A stretch of 64,000 bases of DNA from the NCBI GenBank assembly GCA_942159475.1, contig OW804094.1, forward strand, positions 127,396,755 to 127,460,754, given 5' to 3'. The translations under genes were made by a program, and so were the position numbers. The DNA is from Sthenelais limicola (taxonomy: Eukaryota > Annelida > Polychaeta > Phyllodocida > Sigalionidae). Shown piece after piece: positions 11,040 to 22,978 of this stretch. Each line of letters starts with the position of its first letter. The first letter of the stretch is position 1. The notes beneath the pieces were generated by a model, which worked only from the letters and a program-made list of their open reading frames with translations, had not been told where the DNA came from and ran no database searches.

Positions 11040-11500
11040 AACCAGGGGCATTCTCGCGCCAAGCCAAGTGAATTATAACTTCCCATGGAAACAAGATTAT
11101 TACTTATCGCATCAATCGTACTGATAAAATAACAAAAAAACATACGATTAAAATGATTGGAGTCCTGCATAAACAACGCAGAGCATCTGAAACAAGTGGT
11201 CATTTAGGAGTTGAACAAAAACATAAAAAAAACGCGCCATCGAATGGCGATACTGTGGCTTGTTTTTTTAAAAAGTCAGACGTCCTGGCGAGGGATTTTT
11301 TACGCGCCCATAAGAGAATATAGGCACCGAGTCAGAGGCTCTTTGGAGGAGATGGCAATCTTGGTGGGTGTGACATATCCCAGGCTTCCCATGGCCAGAC
11401 ATGGTCCCACATTAGGGCCGGTCCAGGCCGGACGAGGCGTTCTCATTAGTCCTCATATTGTGTCATACTAGACAACAGAGGCGAGCCAATGGGGCCCGTA
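11040..11500. promoter_or_regulatory. Candidate enhancer block 8
   Basis: Contains CTCGCGCCAAGCCAAGTG (E2F-like plus NKX-like AAGTG), CGCCATCGAATGGCGAT (inverted CGCCATC/GATGGCG-like word) and ACGCGCCCATAAGAG. Noncoding. Confidence 0.28.
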
Positions 11501-11779
11501 ATTCACGGTGTCTCTGATAGAGACAAACCCTGTATATATAGAGAGTGCTTTGCCTCTCTCTAAGGCCCTGCACCAATGTCAATATCACACTTTCAGCATA
11601 GTAGTCTTTGCATGGGGAATTTTTAGGGACGAGTGGTTTGGGTTGTTAAAGGGTTATAGGTTTAGGTGGGAGAAAGTAAGAGAGGGAGGGTAAAGCAGTG
11701 AGGCTCTTGTGATCGATGGAAGGGAGCATATTGTAAATTCATCCCAGCAAGGAGAATTTTCCCTGACGCAAGCCATGCT

Positions 11780-12110
11780 TTTAAAAATGAGTCGGGGAGG
11801 CGCGACGAGCGCTAAAAATAAAGCGCTTTACCAATGCGCCGACTCAATGGAAATGTAATAAATATAAAACCCGTGAAATTTTTCTTTACTGCACTGGCCG
11901 CCATTTGAATATAAACGAGAACAATTACTGGGATCTTTCGGAGGATGAAAAATACATTTTGAGAGGCACGAGTGCCATAAATAACGGGCGACATCTAATT
12001 TTACCAGATGCCACCTGATGTGTTGTTTCCGTGGAAGATAAAATAGCCTGCCTGCCAGATTCCACCCAGTGCTGGGAGACATGACACTTCTTAAACCTCC
12101 AGATTCACCG
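11780..12110. promoter_or_regulatory. Candidate enhancer block 9
   Basis: Includes GAGCGCTAAAAATAAAGCGC (inverted GCGCT around a MEF2-like CTAAAAATA), GAACAATTACTGG, GTGCCATAAATAACGG, TCTAATTTTACC and GCCACCTGATG (E-box). The 84-aa and 60-aa minus ORFs overlap each other in two frames and match nothing. Confidence 0.4.
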
Positions 12111-12565
12111 CCTACCTGACACCGACTATTGGAATGTAAACCAGCATGGAAAATTCAGTGAAGAATTCCATTCTTGTAACTGCTGGGCGCCCATGCAGTT
12201 CTCCACAAAACAAGCCAGCAGGGCTTTAGCTGTTGGCCCATACGTGTAAGGCAATGGCGATTCTTATTAATGGGTATGCAGGATCACACATGACTGTTGC
12301 ACAAACGGCTGTCCTATTTCTATTTAAATTAAACAAGAGTGTTGTCTTGATTGACCCATAAAGATTGATTGATCCCACACACACTGGAAAACTTACTTTG
12401 CACACCACTCACAGTCCCAGTCCAAGAAACCAACAATACCAGTCCCTGTCCGATAATAGTAAACTTAAGTTTAAAAACTAATATTACAGGTTTCGATGCC
12501 TATTATAACTTGAGTGATTAAATTTAGCCCCAGTTAAACATGTAAAAATTGTCACGTAGGCCTAA

Positions 12566-12629
12566 TGGGGGAGAATAATAAGGAGAAACAGTAAAAATGG
12601 GGGAGAGTAATAAGGAGAAACAGTAAAAA
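12566..12629. repeat. 32-bp unit repeated twice
   Basis: The unit TGGGGGAGAATAATAAGGAG... is followed directly by a near-identical copy differing at about one base (GAGAATAAT versus GAGAGTAAT). Confidence 0.8.
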
Positions 12630-12769
12630 CTGGGTGATACCCAGGTTAAAGCTTCTAAAAATTCTCTGTCGTCAAATGGGACCAACTCACTGGTTTCTAT
12701 ATAAGGGAACAATAATGAGGAAAATTCCTTTTATGACTGTTTAACAACGAGTAGCTAAAGTGAATTTTA

Positions 12770-13220
12770 AGCGGGCCATATGCCCTCCTAACCAAGGGCA
12801 GAGGAGGGAAAGGGGAGGGGAAGGGAGTGAAGAATAATGTCGCGGAAACCCAGCAAGGAATGAACATTCATCTCCAGCTCGTGTTTTCTCCATCCGATCT
12901 TTGCAGGCGGGCTAAAACACCCCGCCATAATTAGGCTATTCAGGACGTCATAAAACTCCAAGTCTGTTCCGGCGCGTAATACTGGCGATGAATATCAACC
13001 CGGGTTTTTGCTGACATCTCTCTCTCTCTCGGGGCCTTGCCAGTTCTGATCCGTGCCACACTCTCTCTTGCGGTTATCACTCACGAGACTTAACTGTTCC
13101 TGTTACCTTAATTCTTGCTCCACCACCACCTTCTAAAACCCATGATGTCTAAACCTCGTTCCCTGCAGTCCCAGTTTCCTCGTTCGGTCATTTAGGGCCA
13201 CTTACAACGACCCACGTGGC
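12770..13220. promoter_or_regulatory. Candidate enhancer block 10
   Basis: A GC-richer island with CACCCCGCCATAATTAGGC, GGCGCGTAATACTGG and a (CT)n tract at about 13017-13030. No coding exon recognised. Confidence 0.28.
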
Positions 13221-16200
13221 CGCGACTCAAATTTTCTACGAGCCCAAGTTGGCTGTGTTTGTTTTCAATTGGCAAAGTGAGGGCAGTTCTTCCATCTCCA
13301 ATTCAATGTTACACGTTGCTGCATTGAGAACCTTTAAGGAATAACTCGCGGCAATAACCTCAGGGCAGGAAAAATTAGCAGAAGGAAAAACCTGAAAATA
13401 GTGGAGGAGGAGGCGGAGGTGGTGGTCTCCCAGTTAACTGAGAAGAGAATTATGGCCACCATTACCGAAGGTCAAAAATTGTTTTCAAATACAAGTAAAA
13501 TCTTAACGAACGCCTCTTTAGATAAAAACATAATTTATGACAGGAGGGAAGAGTGGATTAATAGACCAGGAGAGGATTTTATTTTATTCTTTACCGCTTT
13601 TCTTAGCTCACTTGGATTCTATGGGCTCTGGCACACATTTCCCCCACGTACTTCTGGCTTGGTGTAGACATGGTAAGTCATGGCCCATATCTGACAGTGT
13701 CAGTCAAGGGGAAATACACCAGGACCACCCTTCAATACAATACATGTGACAATAAAATACAAATCATGTCATACATGAATAATGAAACGTACTGATCAGC
13801 ATCATCTCTTCTAATGACTTGAATATATTAACATAAAGATACATGTAGACCACCCTCCCTCCAATTTGTATGATATCAGGTCTTGTTATATAAATGGTAT
13901 TCTAAGCAAGTGAAACCAACGTGTTAGTTAACCGATTCATTATATATATGAGGAACATTTTAAAGTCTACTTGTTGACATTTCCCTGTACCGCTAGCCAC
14001 CGACTAGTCATCTCCACTTTGTATAACTTGGACATGTGTCATTACCATTATTAAAAACAGCTACAACTATCACATAGCGTTATGAACCGTATACTCCCAC
14101 TCGAGATCGAGAGTCATATCACTGTCATACCACATATTTAATGAATAGGGCAAACTTCATCCCTTGTGTAACTAATGTTGGGACATGCTAAGGACGGGTA
14201 ACCTGCTGCCATATACAAGGACGTGTCTTGGGACTCTATACGACTCTTAACAAACACTTTGGAGCAATGGAAAAGATACTCTACGCGATAGCACAATACA
14301 TAGTTCTCGATATCTACTGACTAAAGTATAATACAACTCCCTGATTCACTCCATACTGAAGGGATAGCTATTCAACGATCTTAATACATGAAACTCCTTA
14401 GGAAATTCAAAACCTGAATACAAATTATAAAGCACCTTTCGATCTTGTCTCAATCATACCTTTACTACACATACACGAATAAGCGCATTAAACCAAACCA
14501 GTAAAGAGTAAATTAAATGTTTGTTCTATAGTATAGAACGTGTACAATTTTGCCATATTCATGTATCCGCTGCGGCTTACTTATGTCAAGGTACATTATT
14601 TATTCCTATTTGATTGTCAATATAGTCATTCTCTGTGCCAGAATGTTTCTCGGGGCCGACTTTTCATCCTGTAAGCTTTCATATTTCTACCAAAATGAAG
14701 TATGGACCCAACGTCTGCCTTCTATCTCAAGTATACCACCTTCCACTACGGATGATAAGATAAGAACAAAAACAAACGACAACCAAAAGAACGAAGCTGA
14801 TAAATATACAGATAAAATGCTGATATCGAGATTTCTGACAACTAAATGGAAGTTTGAGTTTCATGTGAATTTCTCAGTGTAAAGTATATCTAACATAATT
14901 TTTTTTAACGGAACGGAAAGCCCTTTTTGCTCTGTCGACTGCTGCTACTTTTTTTGTTATGATTGAAAATACAAGTTATACAGGAGTGAATAATCAAAAT
15001 CAGTCAGAACAGCTCATCAGAACTTTCCAGAAACTTCAGAAAAAACACTGAATAGCTAACTGTAAAGCCAATAAGAAATGTCTAGGCAGCTATCAATTTC
15101 TTCACTAATTCGAAGCATGCCGAACATTTAAAAACTCACATAAAAGTAGGTTTAACTTTCCAGTTCTAGAAATAGTCATCCAAGGTAAAAACACCCAACC
15201 ATAAAAATATCTCTTGACGTCAAGTCTACTTATATCTAGATGTATAGAGTTCTAGGAAATTTTGGTGCAAAAATGTTTAAATACAAAATTAAACAGAAAA
15301 GATTACCAAATCGCTATAGGAGAAAGCTAAACACAGAGTAGCAATTATATAATCTAGACTTTCTATATCATAATTCTGAAGTGAACAATAGTTACCGGGG
15401 TATAAACTATATACTATTTTCACCACACATAAGATCTCAATCAATGGCAACTTCCTTTTGATCATTTGTAATAAATATTATTTGTATTCAGATGAAAATG
15501 ATGACAAAGATGAGAATCATGCAGTAAATTGTTGATTTTATTTTGATCGTCCATTTTTATTATTGTTATTATTTTTTTCCTTCATTTTAATATTAAACCA
15601 CTGCCCTCATCGCCACGTACATGTTGGTATGTAACTGTAGAACTGGGGCGAGGTGAAAACTGGATGTAAATTCCATCCCCAATATAAACTAAAGGACCGG
15701 CAAATACTCTGTCCATCAGTTAAAATAAAGAATTTGAAAACAAAACATAATGAGTGAGCTTTTAGAGAAGGCCGTAGTCAGTATTACAGTTCATTTCCAT
15801 GCAGTTCTGATAAAATGGGAGACAAGTCATTGTTCTCTATTTTTCAAAATTTCAAAATTAATCGGAAACAGTTGCCACATACTTTATCAGAAATGTCAGT
15901 ACTCTGTTCCCCATGTTACAAGCTTCAATATCAAACAGTTGTATAACTCTCATCAAAAGCAAGACAGATATCAGATTCGATTAGAAGAATGTCTCCAACA
16001 CCTATTGTTTATGGGCCTAATTTAGCGCCTCGGGCTATAGACGTTTATAGGTGAGTAAATACGGTAGCCTGGAGGAAGAAGGAGGGAGGGAGGCCTTATC
16101 TGCAGCCCCGCTTACCACCCATAGATACCTCCTCACCTGCGGTGACAAGTGATCGATCCCACCATCAGGTGTTCTTATTTATTCCAGTCTCCACCATACC

Positions 16201-16400
16201 GACTGCCAACAGACGAATGATGCCTCCCGCCCTTCAATCCGACACCATTTCCATGAAGCTAGATGCAATGCCCTGATAGCAACAGTCCAGAATCTAGGAA
16301 CATGGCCAGTTCATCTACATTCGTCGCTCTAGATTATAATCTCCCAGTCAGAAAACCTCCATGATCGAGCGAATGGAAATACTGCTAATTACTCCCCATT
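13221..16400. other. Noncoding, mostly AT-rich
   Basis: Short ORFs occur (for example 14550-14882 and 15750-16025) but show no family resemblance and no splice context. No RNA gene seen. Confidence 0.4.
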
Positions 16401-16424
16401 TCTACAATACAATTTTCATAACAT

Positions 16425-16800
16425 GAATGAATATCTGCGGTTCATATCACTTTTCCCTTACTCGACAACGAAATGCAGATACCCTCTTCTGACTTTCGAA
16501 TACAAGTGTTAAGAAGTAACAACAAAATGAAATTGTCAGCATCAAAATCCTTTAACACCATCATCTCTCAACATATATCCTTATCACCTGAAGCCGTTTA
16601 ACACTGTTCTTCTGAATCTATCATATTTGTTAAGGCCATGAGGGAGAAGGCCTACACAGGGCAACCCTGATGTTCCTTGTACTTAATGTACAAATTATCC
16701 TGAATAAACACTGTTAAAAACTATCTGCAATCCATACCGCTCTTCCCTCACCCGACAACGCAAGACACGTACACAAACCTACTCATATCAAGTGTAGGAT
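16425..16800. repeat. Diverged direct duplication, about 290-bp spacing
   Basis: A word series at about 16430-16512 (TATCTGCGGTTCATATCAC, TTTTCCCTTACTCGACAACG, TACAAGTGTTAAG) recurs at about 16722-16798 (TATCTGCAATCCATACCGC, TCTTCCCTCACCCGACAACG, ATCAAGTGTAGG). The order is kept and similarity is moderate, suggesting an old local duplication or two copies of one dispersed element. Confidence 0.55.
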
Positions 16801-18169
16801 TTAATGTTTTTGATAGCCCCAACACGTGGCTACACACGATGCTTGTCATGTGTTCTGACAGAGGAGCAGATAGGCGCAGATTCATCACAGCGCACTCCCA
16901 CTCCCCGGGGAAGGGCCAGAGGAGGAGACAATCTGGGACCTCCCAGTGAGCTTAGTGGAGAAAGGTGAGCAGTAGGAGCACCTCATACACACACACACAG
17001 AGGTAAGAGTCAATGTATGCATCGTGTGTAAACATTAATCTTACAAGACAGCACAATATTTATAGGTTTAGTGGAGCTATTGCACTTTTTGTCACAGTGG
17101 GTAAAATTAGTTGTATGCAGAGTAGATACATCCTACTTACATGCAAACATCTTCAGTCAGTTTCAGTGGAGCCCCCAACAAACCCTTTTATTAAACGTTC
17201 TTAACAATAGTACAATGTTCAGATCCAGTTTCAAAATGACTAAACATGATGGAAGGAATATAGGGATGAAACAGGTAAAAGATGATGTCGAGCTGTAAAC
17301 AAGAGCAATGTATTTGGGTCTCCTACAACAGAAAAGAAAACTTAGTCACAAAGCGCACTAAATCTATGGGTTAAGCCGGACTGCTGCACTTTTGACACTT
17401 AACTTAGCAGTGAGTATTTAAGGTTAAACATGGGAGGTCCAAACCCTCAGATCAGATAAGAATGGTAAATCAGCCTGCTTTCGCTAATCGGTCTCCTCGC
17501 CTAAGACGTTTTAATGGGAATATAATGATATTTTGCGGTCTTTATGGAATTATAATGGCACTTTGCGGTTTGAGGCGAGAGGCTTTCCCTTCGTTTGAAG
17601 GGACTCTCCCATCTTTGGACCTAGACTGTTATCAAATATGAGGAAAAATAGCCATTAATAGTTCCATCAGTTTTAAGTACTGGGCAAAGAATATTGTACG
17701 GGAAGGTGTTGAACAAAAAACACTCGATCAGTTCACTAAAACTTCTGATTGAAATGAAGCTAGACAGTCTTTAGTGATAGTTAAATTATTCCCAACAGGA
17801 AACCTGCGAATAAATATTTAAAAAAAAATTCCCAGACTTGGTTTATTTCTATGTTGTTACTGTTCCACAAAATTCTCAGAAAAGTATTATTACGTTTGTT
17901 TTTACTGTAAGTACTTGTGAGATCCATAATTAGATATTCATTCAAGGCAAATAAAGAATCCAATTCAATTAAACATACATAGAATATACAGATGGAGGGT
18001 TTATGTGTACTCGAAGACAACACAGCACCTTGACAGATGCGTCACAGGTACGGACTAGAAATAGCAGCACCTAACCAACTCTCATTACATACTTTGTTAA
18101 CAAGAAAGTGTGTAATCAGGTGGAATAATCACCCCGCACAATAGGGGCACTCACAAAACTAATGAAAAT
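16801..18169. other. Noncoding
   Basis: Contains a short (AC)n tract near 16986-17000 and AT-rich sequence. No gene recognised. Confidence 0.4.
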
Positions 18170-18387
18170 AGGTTGCAGTACACAACCTTGAGACCTATAT
18201 CTTGGGCTCACATGGGATGCCAATGGCACATCCATAAAGAGACGACTCGCAGCCAAGATGCTGGGGCTCGCCTGCAATTAGCAGGGGCCTTGTTCTGCGC
18301 GGCCAGGTGTGAGAGACAGAGAGCAGGCAAGCTATGGCAATATGTGAGGCAAGGTGTAAGGAAAGGACAGGTATTCTATACAACAAG

Positions 18388-18737
18388 TGTTACACCACGT
18401 TGTAGCCTACTTTTCTTTAATTTAATATAACAAATATAGGTTTTAATATATTTCCATATGTATGTTCTTTGTGTATAATAAAGGGTTACACCCCTCCATT
18501 ATTAATCTAATGGACGCTCCCTGTCGGGTCCACGCTTTATCCCCTCATTACTCTCTATGGGGGGTACCATGTAAATGAGAACCCCCTCCCCCTGTGTGGG
18601 GTCGACGGGAAGCCCTCCTATAAAGGCCTACTGTACTGTGAGCCTAAGACAGAGAGAAGTTATCATCATACTACGTTACATCTGTACAATAAACCTCTAA
18701 GATAACACAATACCATCTTTAATTATTCTTCATGTTA
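18388..18737 (+). mobile_element. Possible solo-LTR-like segment
   Basis: The segment starts TGTTACACCACG and contains in order a GC-rich part, CCTATAAAGGCC (TATA-like), a transcribed-looking leader AGACAGAGAGAAGTTATC and ACAATAAACC (AATAAA signal), the layout of a U3-R-U5 LTR. I could not define a clean CA end or a target duplication, and no internal retroelement sequence is near, so this is tentative. Confidence 0.25.
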
Positions 18738-18759
18738 CGAAGAAAGTGCGGTGTTCTAA

Positions 18760-19022
18760 GGTGCTGGCTTAGAACCCATATTGCAAGAGTGTATTGTGGG
18801 TTCAAACCTTGCATGGGGCCCTATTTCTGCTCAACCCCAGATCTTGATGACCTAAGGCCAGACATAAAGTGACACTATGCACGTTTAAGAATCATTGTGA
18901 TTATCCAAAAAGAGTAGGGTATAACACCTGCTAGCGTGTTAGCAATAGATGGTAGTATACTACTTCAGAAGCTGGATGAAAAGCTATGCAGCTGCACTAA
19001 ACAGCCTGGTAAATGATAATTT
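18760..19022 (+). mobile_element. tRNA-derived SINE-like element, copy 2
   Basis: The head GGTGCTGGCTTAGAACCC resembles an A-box region and TTGTGGGTTCAAACCTTGC a B-box. The body follows: CTATTTCTGCTCAACCCCAG, GATGACCTAAGG, AGAGTAGGGTATAACACC, GCTAGCGTG, GTAGTATACTAC and AGCCTGGTAAA. The same series appears inverted at 3030-3345. Confidence 0.7.
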
Positions 19023-19859
19023 TAGAAGAACAAGGCGAATAGAGTGACTTGGTTATTATCCCATTGCATTCGTAACAACTTTTTTCCAATTTGAAAGGTA
19101 GTGGTAGGTATGAAGCCGATACCCAAGTGAGAGGTATTTTATTAGAAATAAATCTGCATTAAAATGTGAAAATCAAAGGGCATCAACGGGTGATAAGAAA
19201 TAATAGGACAACGTGAGTGTCCATAATTCCCTCTAAACAACACATAGGTACATACTAACTCTCAGAATAACGCACGCTTATTAAAGATGAACTTATTATA
19301 CATATTTTCTTTTGAGGAAACTTTGAGGAAACACAAACCTCCAAAAGCGGGCCATGAAACTTTTGACAAAGTTTTACAAATGGCGTCCATTGATCACCAT
19401 GCGGAGAGAAAGTTAAATAGTGAATCCATCTGGGCACAGAGAGGAGGGGAAGTGTTCAATATCTATGTTGATATGGCAATTTACACACCAAACAGTCACA
19501 CAATATTGACTCAGGGGATTAAAAAGAGGGATGATAAAAGACAAGACTTCTTGATGCAGTTGTGTTTCCTAGTTACCTTGAGCTAGGCTGGGCAGAGAGA
19601 GGGAGGCAAGGTCTGGGATAAGGTGGCGTAAGGCAGTGGGAAAGGGCTTTAGTCAGAGTTAGGACCATCAAAACAAACAAGGTGGGAGAGGACACTGATA
19701 GGTTAGGGGGTCTCAGACTAGGAGGAGGGGGAGAGGAGGAATGGGGAGGAGGGGGTGGAGGCTTCCCTAACTTTATACCGACTTCTCCCATTCCTGATAG
19801 GAAAATTACGAGAGGGCCTGGTTGGGAGCCGGAGGTAGCATCATTCACTAGTGATTAAA
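19023..19859. other. Noncoding
   Basis: A purine-rich stretch (about 19680-19760, GGAGGAGGGGGAGAGG type) produces a proline-rich minus ORF that I regard as artefactual. No gene recognised. Confidence 0.4.
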
Positions 19860-20155
19860 TCTCAATTATGGATTGCGAGTCCGGCGAGCGATGGCCAGCC
19901 TTATTACATGCTGGCGAGGGCGATCGATGAATCTGTGAATATCTCGAGAGGATATGATAAGGACGTCGATATTTAAATTCGCCAGAGCGACCCGCATCGA
20001 TATATCGCAGTGACAGGGCGGTGCCTGACCCTCATCTCCAAGAGGTAATATCAAAACGTAACAACGTCCACGGCACATAGAGCGAGGTGTGTTAAGGCCC
20101 TGCTTGTAAGTGCTTCTTCCCATGTGCTGACCAACTTTGTCAAAGAACAAACTCT
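19860..20155. promoter_or_regulatory. Candidate enhancer block 11
   Basis: A dense island of palindromic and homeobox-like words: TCAATTATGGATTGCG, CCTTATTACATGC, GGCGATCGATGAATCTG, GTCGATATTTAAATTCGCC and GCATCGATATATCGC. Flanks are less complex. No coding match. Confidence 0.42.
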
Positions 20156-20339
20156 TTTAGTACGATGAGAAAAGTTCAGTTCAAAACCTCATCAGCAAAT
20201 CCTTCAGAGAAAAGTGGATTAATTTTCTATATTCAATGATGAGACAGTAAGCTAGTGGAGAGCAGAAAAGTTAATCAAGGCAGCGATTTGCATTTAACAT
20301 GAGCTAATGTCCAGCTGAATAGAACTCACGACAAGGGCC

Positions 20340-20965
20340 CAACGAAAGCAAACTGTTTCTCTTCGTCCCAATCACAGGTCTGGCCTATGGCGACCACGCG
20401 TTGTCGCCACCAATTAAACTATTGTGCCAACTGACTGGGGTCTGGGGATTGGGCCGATAAAGGCGTGACAAACTAGGCATCAAAACCTCAAATTTCTAAC
20501 CAAACTCGAGCATATTTCAAGCGTCCAATGCATGCCGTTCGACAAGGCCCCGTCTTGTATAGGCCTCCCCGGGGCACCTTGACTTTTCCTTGTCGCCCAT
20601 ACCTCAGTTTTTACGAGCCGGCACATTCATAAAGCGCACATCAACCTGTGCCATACTATAGCCACGAGAAGACGGAGGTCTGGCCAAGAAAGGGCGCCGC
20701 CCATAAAGCACCCACGCCCGCCCGATAAAACACCTCCGTAAATTAACTATTGCCACATGTAATTGTTTTTTATATGCATGATTTATTCGCCGCTGCCTAT
20801 AAGGCAGGACTATCAAGCGCCAGCACTACATGTTCTGTCATCACGCTAAAACACTCCAGATTTATTCGCCATGGCCTTAATTGGCTGTTACAATTTAACG
20901 TCTTGGTCACCGGGTTTCCTTTTCTCATTATGCTCCTTTAATTACCTGGCTTTCCCAGGGTTTAC
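20340..20965. promoter_or_regulatory. Candidate enhancer block 12
   Basis: The strongest enhancer-like block. Many TTTAT/ATAAA-cored Hox/Cdx-type words lie beside GC: GGCCGATAAAGGCG, TTCATAAAGCGC, GCCCATAAAGCACC, CCCGATAAAACACC and GTAAATTAACTATTG. GATTTATTCGCC occurs twice (about 20779 and 20858). CCACCAATTAAACTATTG at about 20408 echoes AAATTAACTATTG at 20739. No exon signature. Confidence 0.45.
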
Positions 20966-20989
20966 GGCCTCCCGGCAAGGAACGTGTGG

Positions 20990-21200
20990 CTGAGGAGACA
21001 TTCAGACAAATTAAGCAGTCCATGAAGGTGGACGCGCGGCGGCCAAGAGGTGAATATATTCGCCACTCACACACGAGCCGGCTATTGCCTTGTCATAGCC
21101 GCCACCGTAATCAGCCTCCCTCTCTTTATAAGACACGCCCACCAAAATAGGGGCATCTCAAGACCACGGCCCTGGCAATCAGCTCAGCACAGAAGCAAAT
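20990..21200. promoter_or_regulatory. Candidate enhancer block 13
   Basis: Contains GAATATATTCGCCACTC, which extends the TTCGCC words of the previous block, plus CTATTGCCTTGTCATAGCC and CTTTATAAGACACGCCC. Noncoding. Confidence 0.38.
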
Positions 21201-21687
21201 GGTGGTAGCATCAAGGTACAACACACAGCCGACGCCTGAATGCGAGGGTCAGAGGCGATCTCTCTACACCCACCCCCTACCTCTCCTCCGCCCCCACCCA
21301 CTCCCTCTCCACCTACCTGGACTCTCTGTGCCCAGGACAACTCTGCCATCAGACCAAACCGGTAAATGGTAGCCACCTCAATATCAATGTTGGGAGTATA
21401 TATGCTACCGGTTGATGTTTCGATGATCTTTAAATTAGTGGTTCAGTTGAAGGGGAGACTTTATTGCATATTTACTATAGTGGTACCTCAGTACATCGGC
21501 CTCAATTTTGTTTCATTTATGGCCAATACTAGTATCAGTTATTCAATTCATATATGTAAATATAAATGAAAAATGTGTGAAATATATCCAAAAATAGAAA
21601 TGATCATGGGTCCATACTCGCAACCGGCTTAAGGGGGTGGGAGGGGGTAGATCTGGGGGTGTAGATGACCTTAGGGTGTGTGTGAGC

Positions 21688-21710
21688 GGGGGGGGGGGGG
21701 GGGGGGGGGG
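21688..21710 (+). repeat. 23-G homopolymer
   Basis: An uninterrupted run of 23 G, followed by CTGGGGGCG. It is a possible G-quadruplex former and a likely site of sequencing-length error. Confidence 0.9.
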
Positions 21711-21799
21711 CTGGGGGCGTAGATGATGATAAAGCGCCGAAATGAAAGAATTTACGAACCTTCCCATTTGAATCCCATCCCCAAGAGTCACTTAGCCGT

Positions 21800-22867
21800 T
21801 GCCTTTGTACCTTCCTATCCCTCTCTCCTTCTCTGATCTGGTCTTACAGAGCTTGATTACAGTGTCTCTAATAGGACAAGGTCTCTGTCCGTTCGACATG
21901 TATCAAAATGATTTTTGTTAACAAGACAGGCAGAGCGCGTTAACACGTTCAGGTGAAAGAAAGAGTGCAGATAAATGTCCACGTATCGGCAATAAAAAGG
22001 CACCAGGTGGCTTTATGTTGCAGTCAGGCTAAATGAGGCTTTCTTTGGACAATCGAGATTTTGTTTTCCGCGTGTTTCTTTACTGTACTCTTCCGTCAAT
22101 GTTCTGAATGGATTGGGCGTTTTGTCTGATGGCAGGGCGAGAGGAATTCTTTGCGAAAAAAATCCATGAAAAGTTACTGTAATATTGAGATATAGAATCA
22201 AGTTTGTCTTCATTGTCATCATTAAGTTAAGGTTGTGAGTAGTATATGGAAATGACAGTGACCAACAATAAACAGTAGTCACGTTTACATTGCCTAACAA
22301 GATGGGAAGATTTTAAAAAAGTAAAAAGGAGTTCGCAATTCATATATATAATACAAAACCTAATATGTCCTTTCTACTAGGAAGGTAATGTAAATTCTAA
22401 AAACCTAAACATGCATGGTGACATAAAATTAGAATGACAATAGGTTGTCACCAGTGACAATGCCCTTAACTTTTTTGAAACTGGAGTAAGAACCATTTAA
22501 AAGTTAAACTATGTGATTTGGAATACTAAGATAAATAAATATGGAAAATGAGCATATAAAATACATAGAAAAAAAAGAAGAATGCCTTTGCAGTTTATTA
22601 TCCCATTATATGTATGCTTATGTAAAGTTGATGAATTTGATCGAAAATAAGACTGGTTTCTGTACTAATAAACAATGTGAACACTAAATAAATTTAGAAT
22701 ATGTAAGTTAGTCATGTCTGGAGTTAGAATTTTAATTCTTTTCAATTGGAGTGCATTGTTAGAAAAACTTTGGGATGCTGTGGCAGGACATTAAAATAAC
22801 TAATTAAGTACCTGGTTATCCGTATTTTGATAATGAATCGCCAAGTGATGTTTTAAAAATAAATTAC
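21800..22867. other. Downstream of last detected POLR1A exon; terminal exon not found
   Basis: AT-rich sequence 3' of exon 32, after its GTAATT donor. I looked on the minus strand for the conserved POLR1A end (Asp-Tyr-Met, Phe-Glu-Thr and Leu-Val-Val-Gly motifs) and did not find it here or further left. Confidence 0.45.
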
Positions 22868-22978
22868 CTTTATAATGGCCCTCGAGGCAGCCTCAATTCC
22901 ATAGACCTTAGCCAGAGCGTGGATGTCATTTGTGTAGAGTTTGTTGAGATCTAAGCAGTCGTGGTACTTGTACATTTC
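22868..22978 (-). CDS. POLR1A: POLR1A exon 32
   Basis: Residues about 1611-1647, phase 0 at both ends. The [20 protein letters not shown] block is conserved near the end of Pol I largest subunits. It ends AAG before a GTAATT donor, so at least one more coding exon is expected; I could not find it. Confidence 0.95.

Noticed and set aside
14550..14882. 110-aa plus-strand ORF with hydrophobic N-terminus
   Set aside because: AT-rich composition explains the hydrophobic residues; no homologue recognised and no gene context.
18760..18840. A functional tRNA gene
   Set aside because: The B-box is good but no cloverleaf with paired acceptor stem is evident, and the body recurs in other copies, which indicates a SINE.
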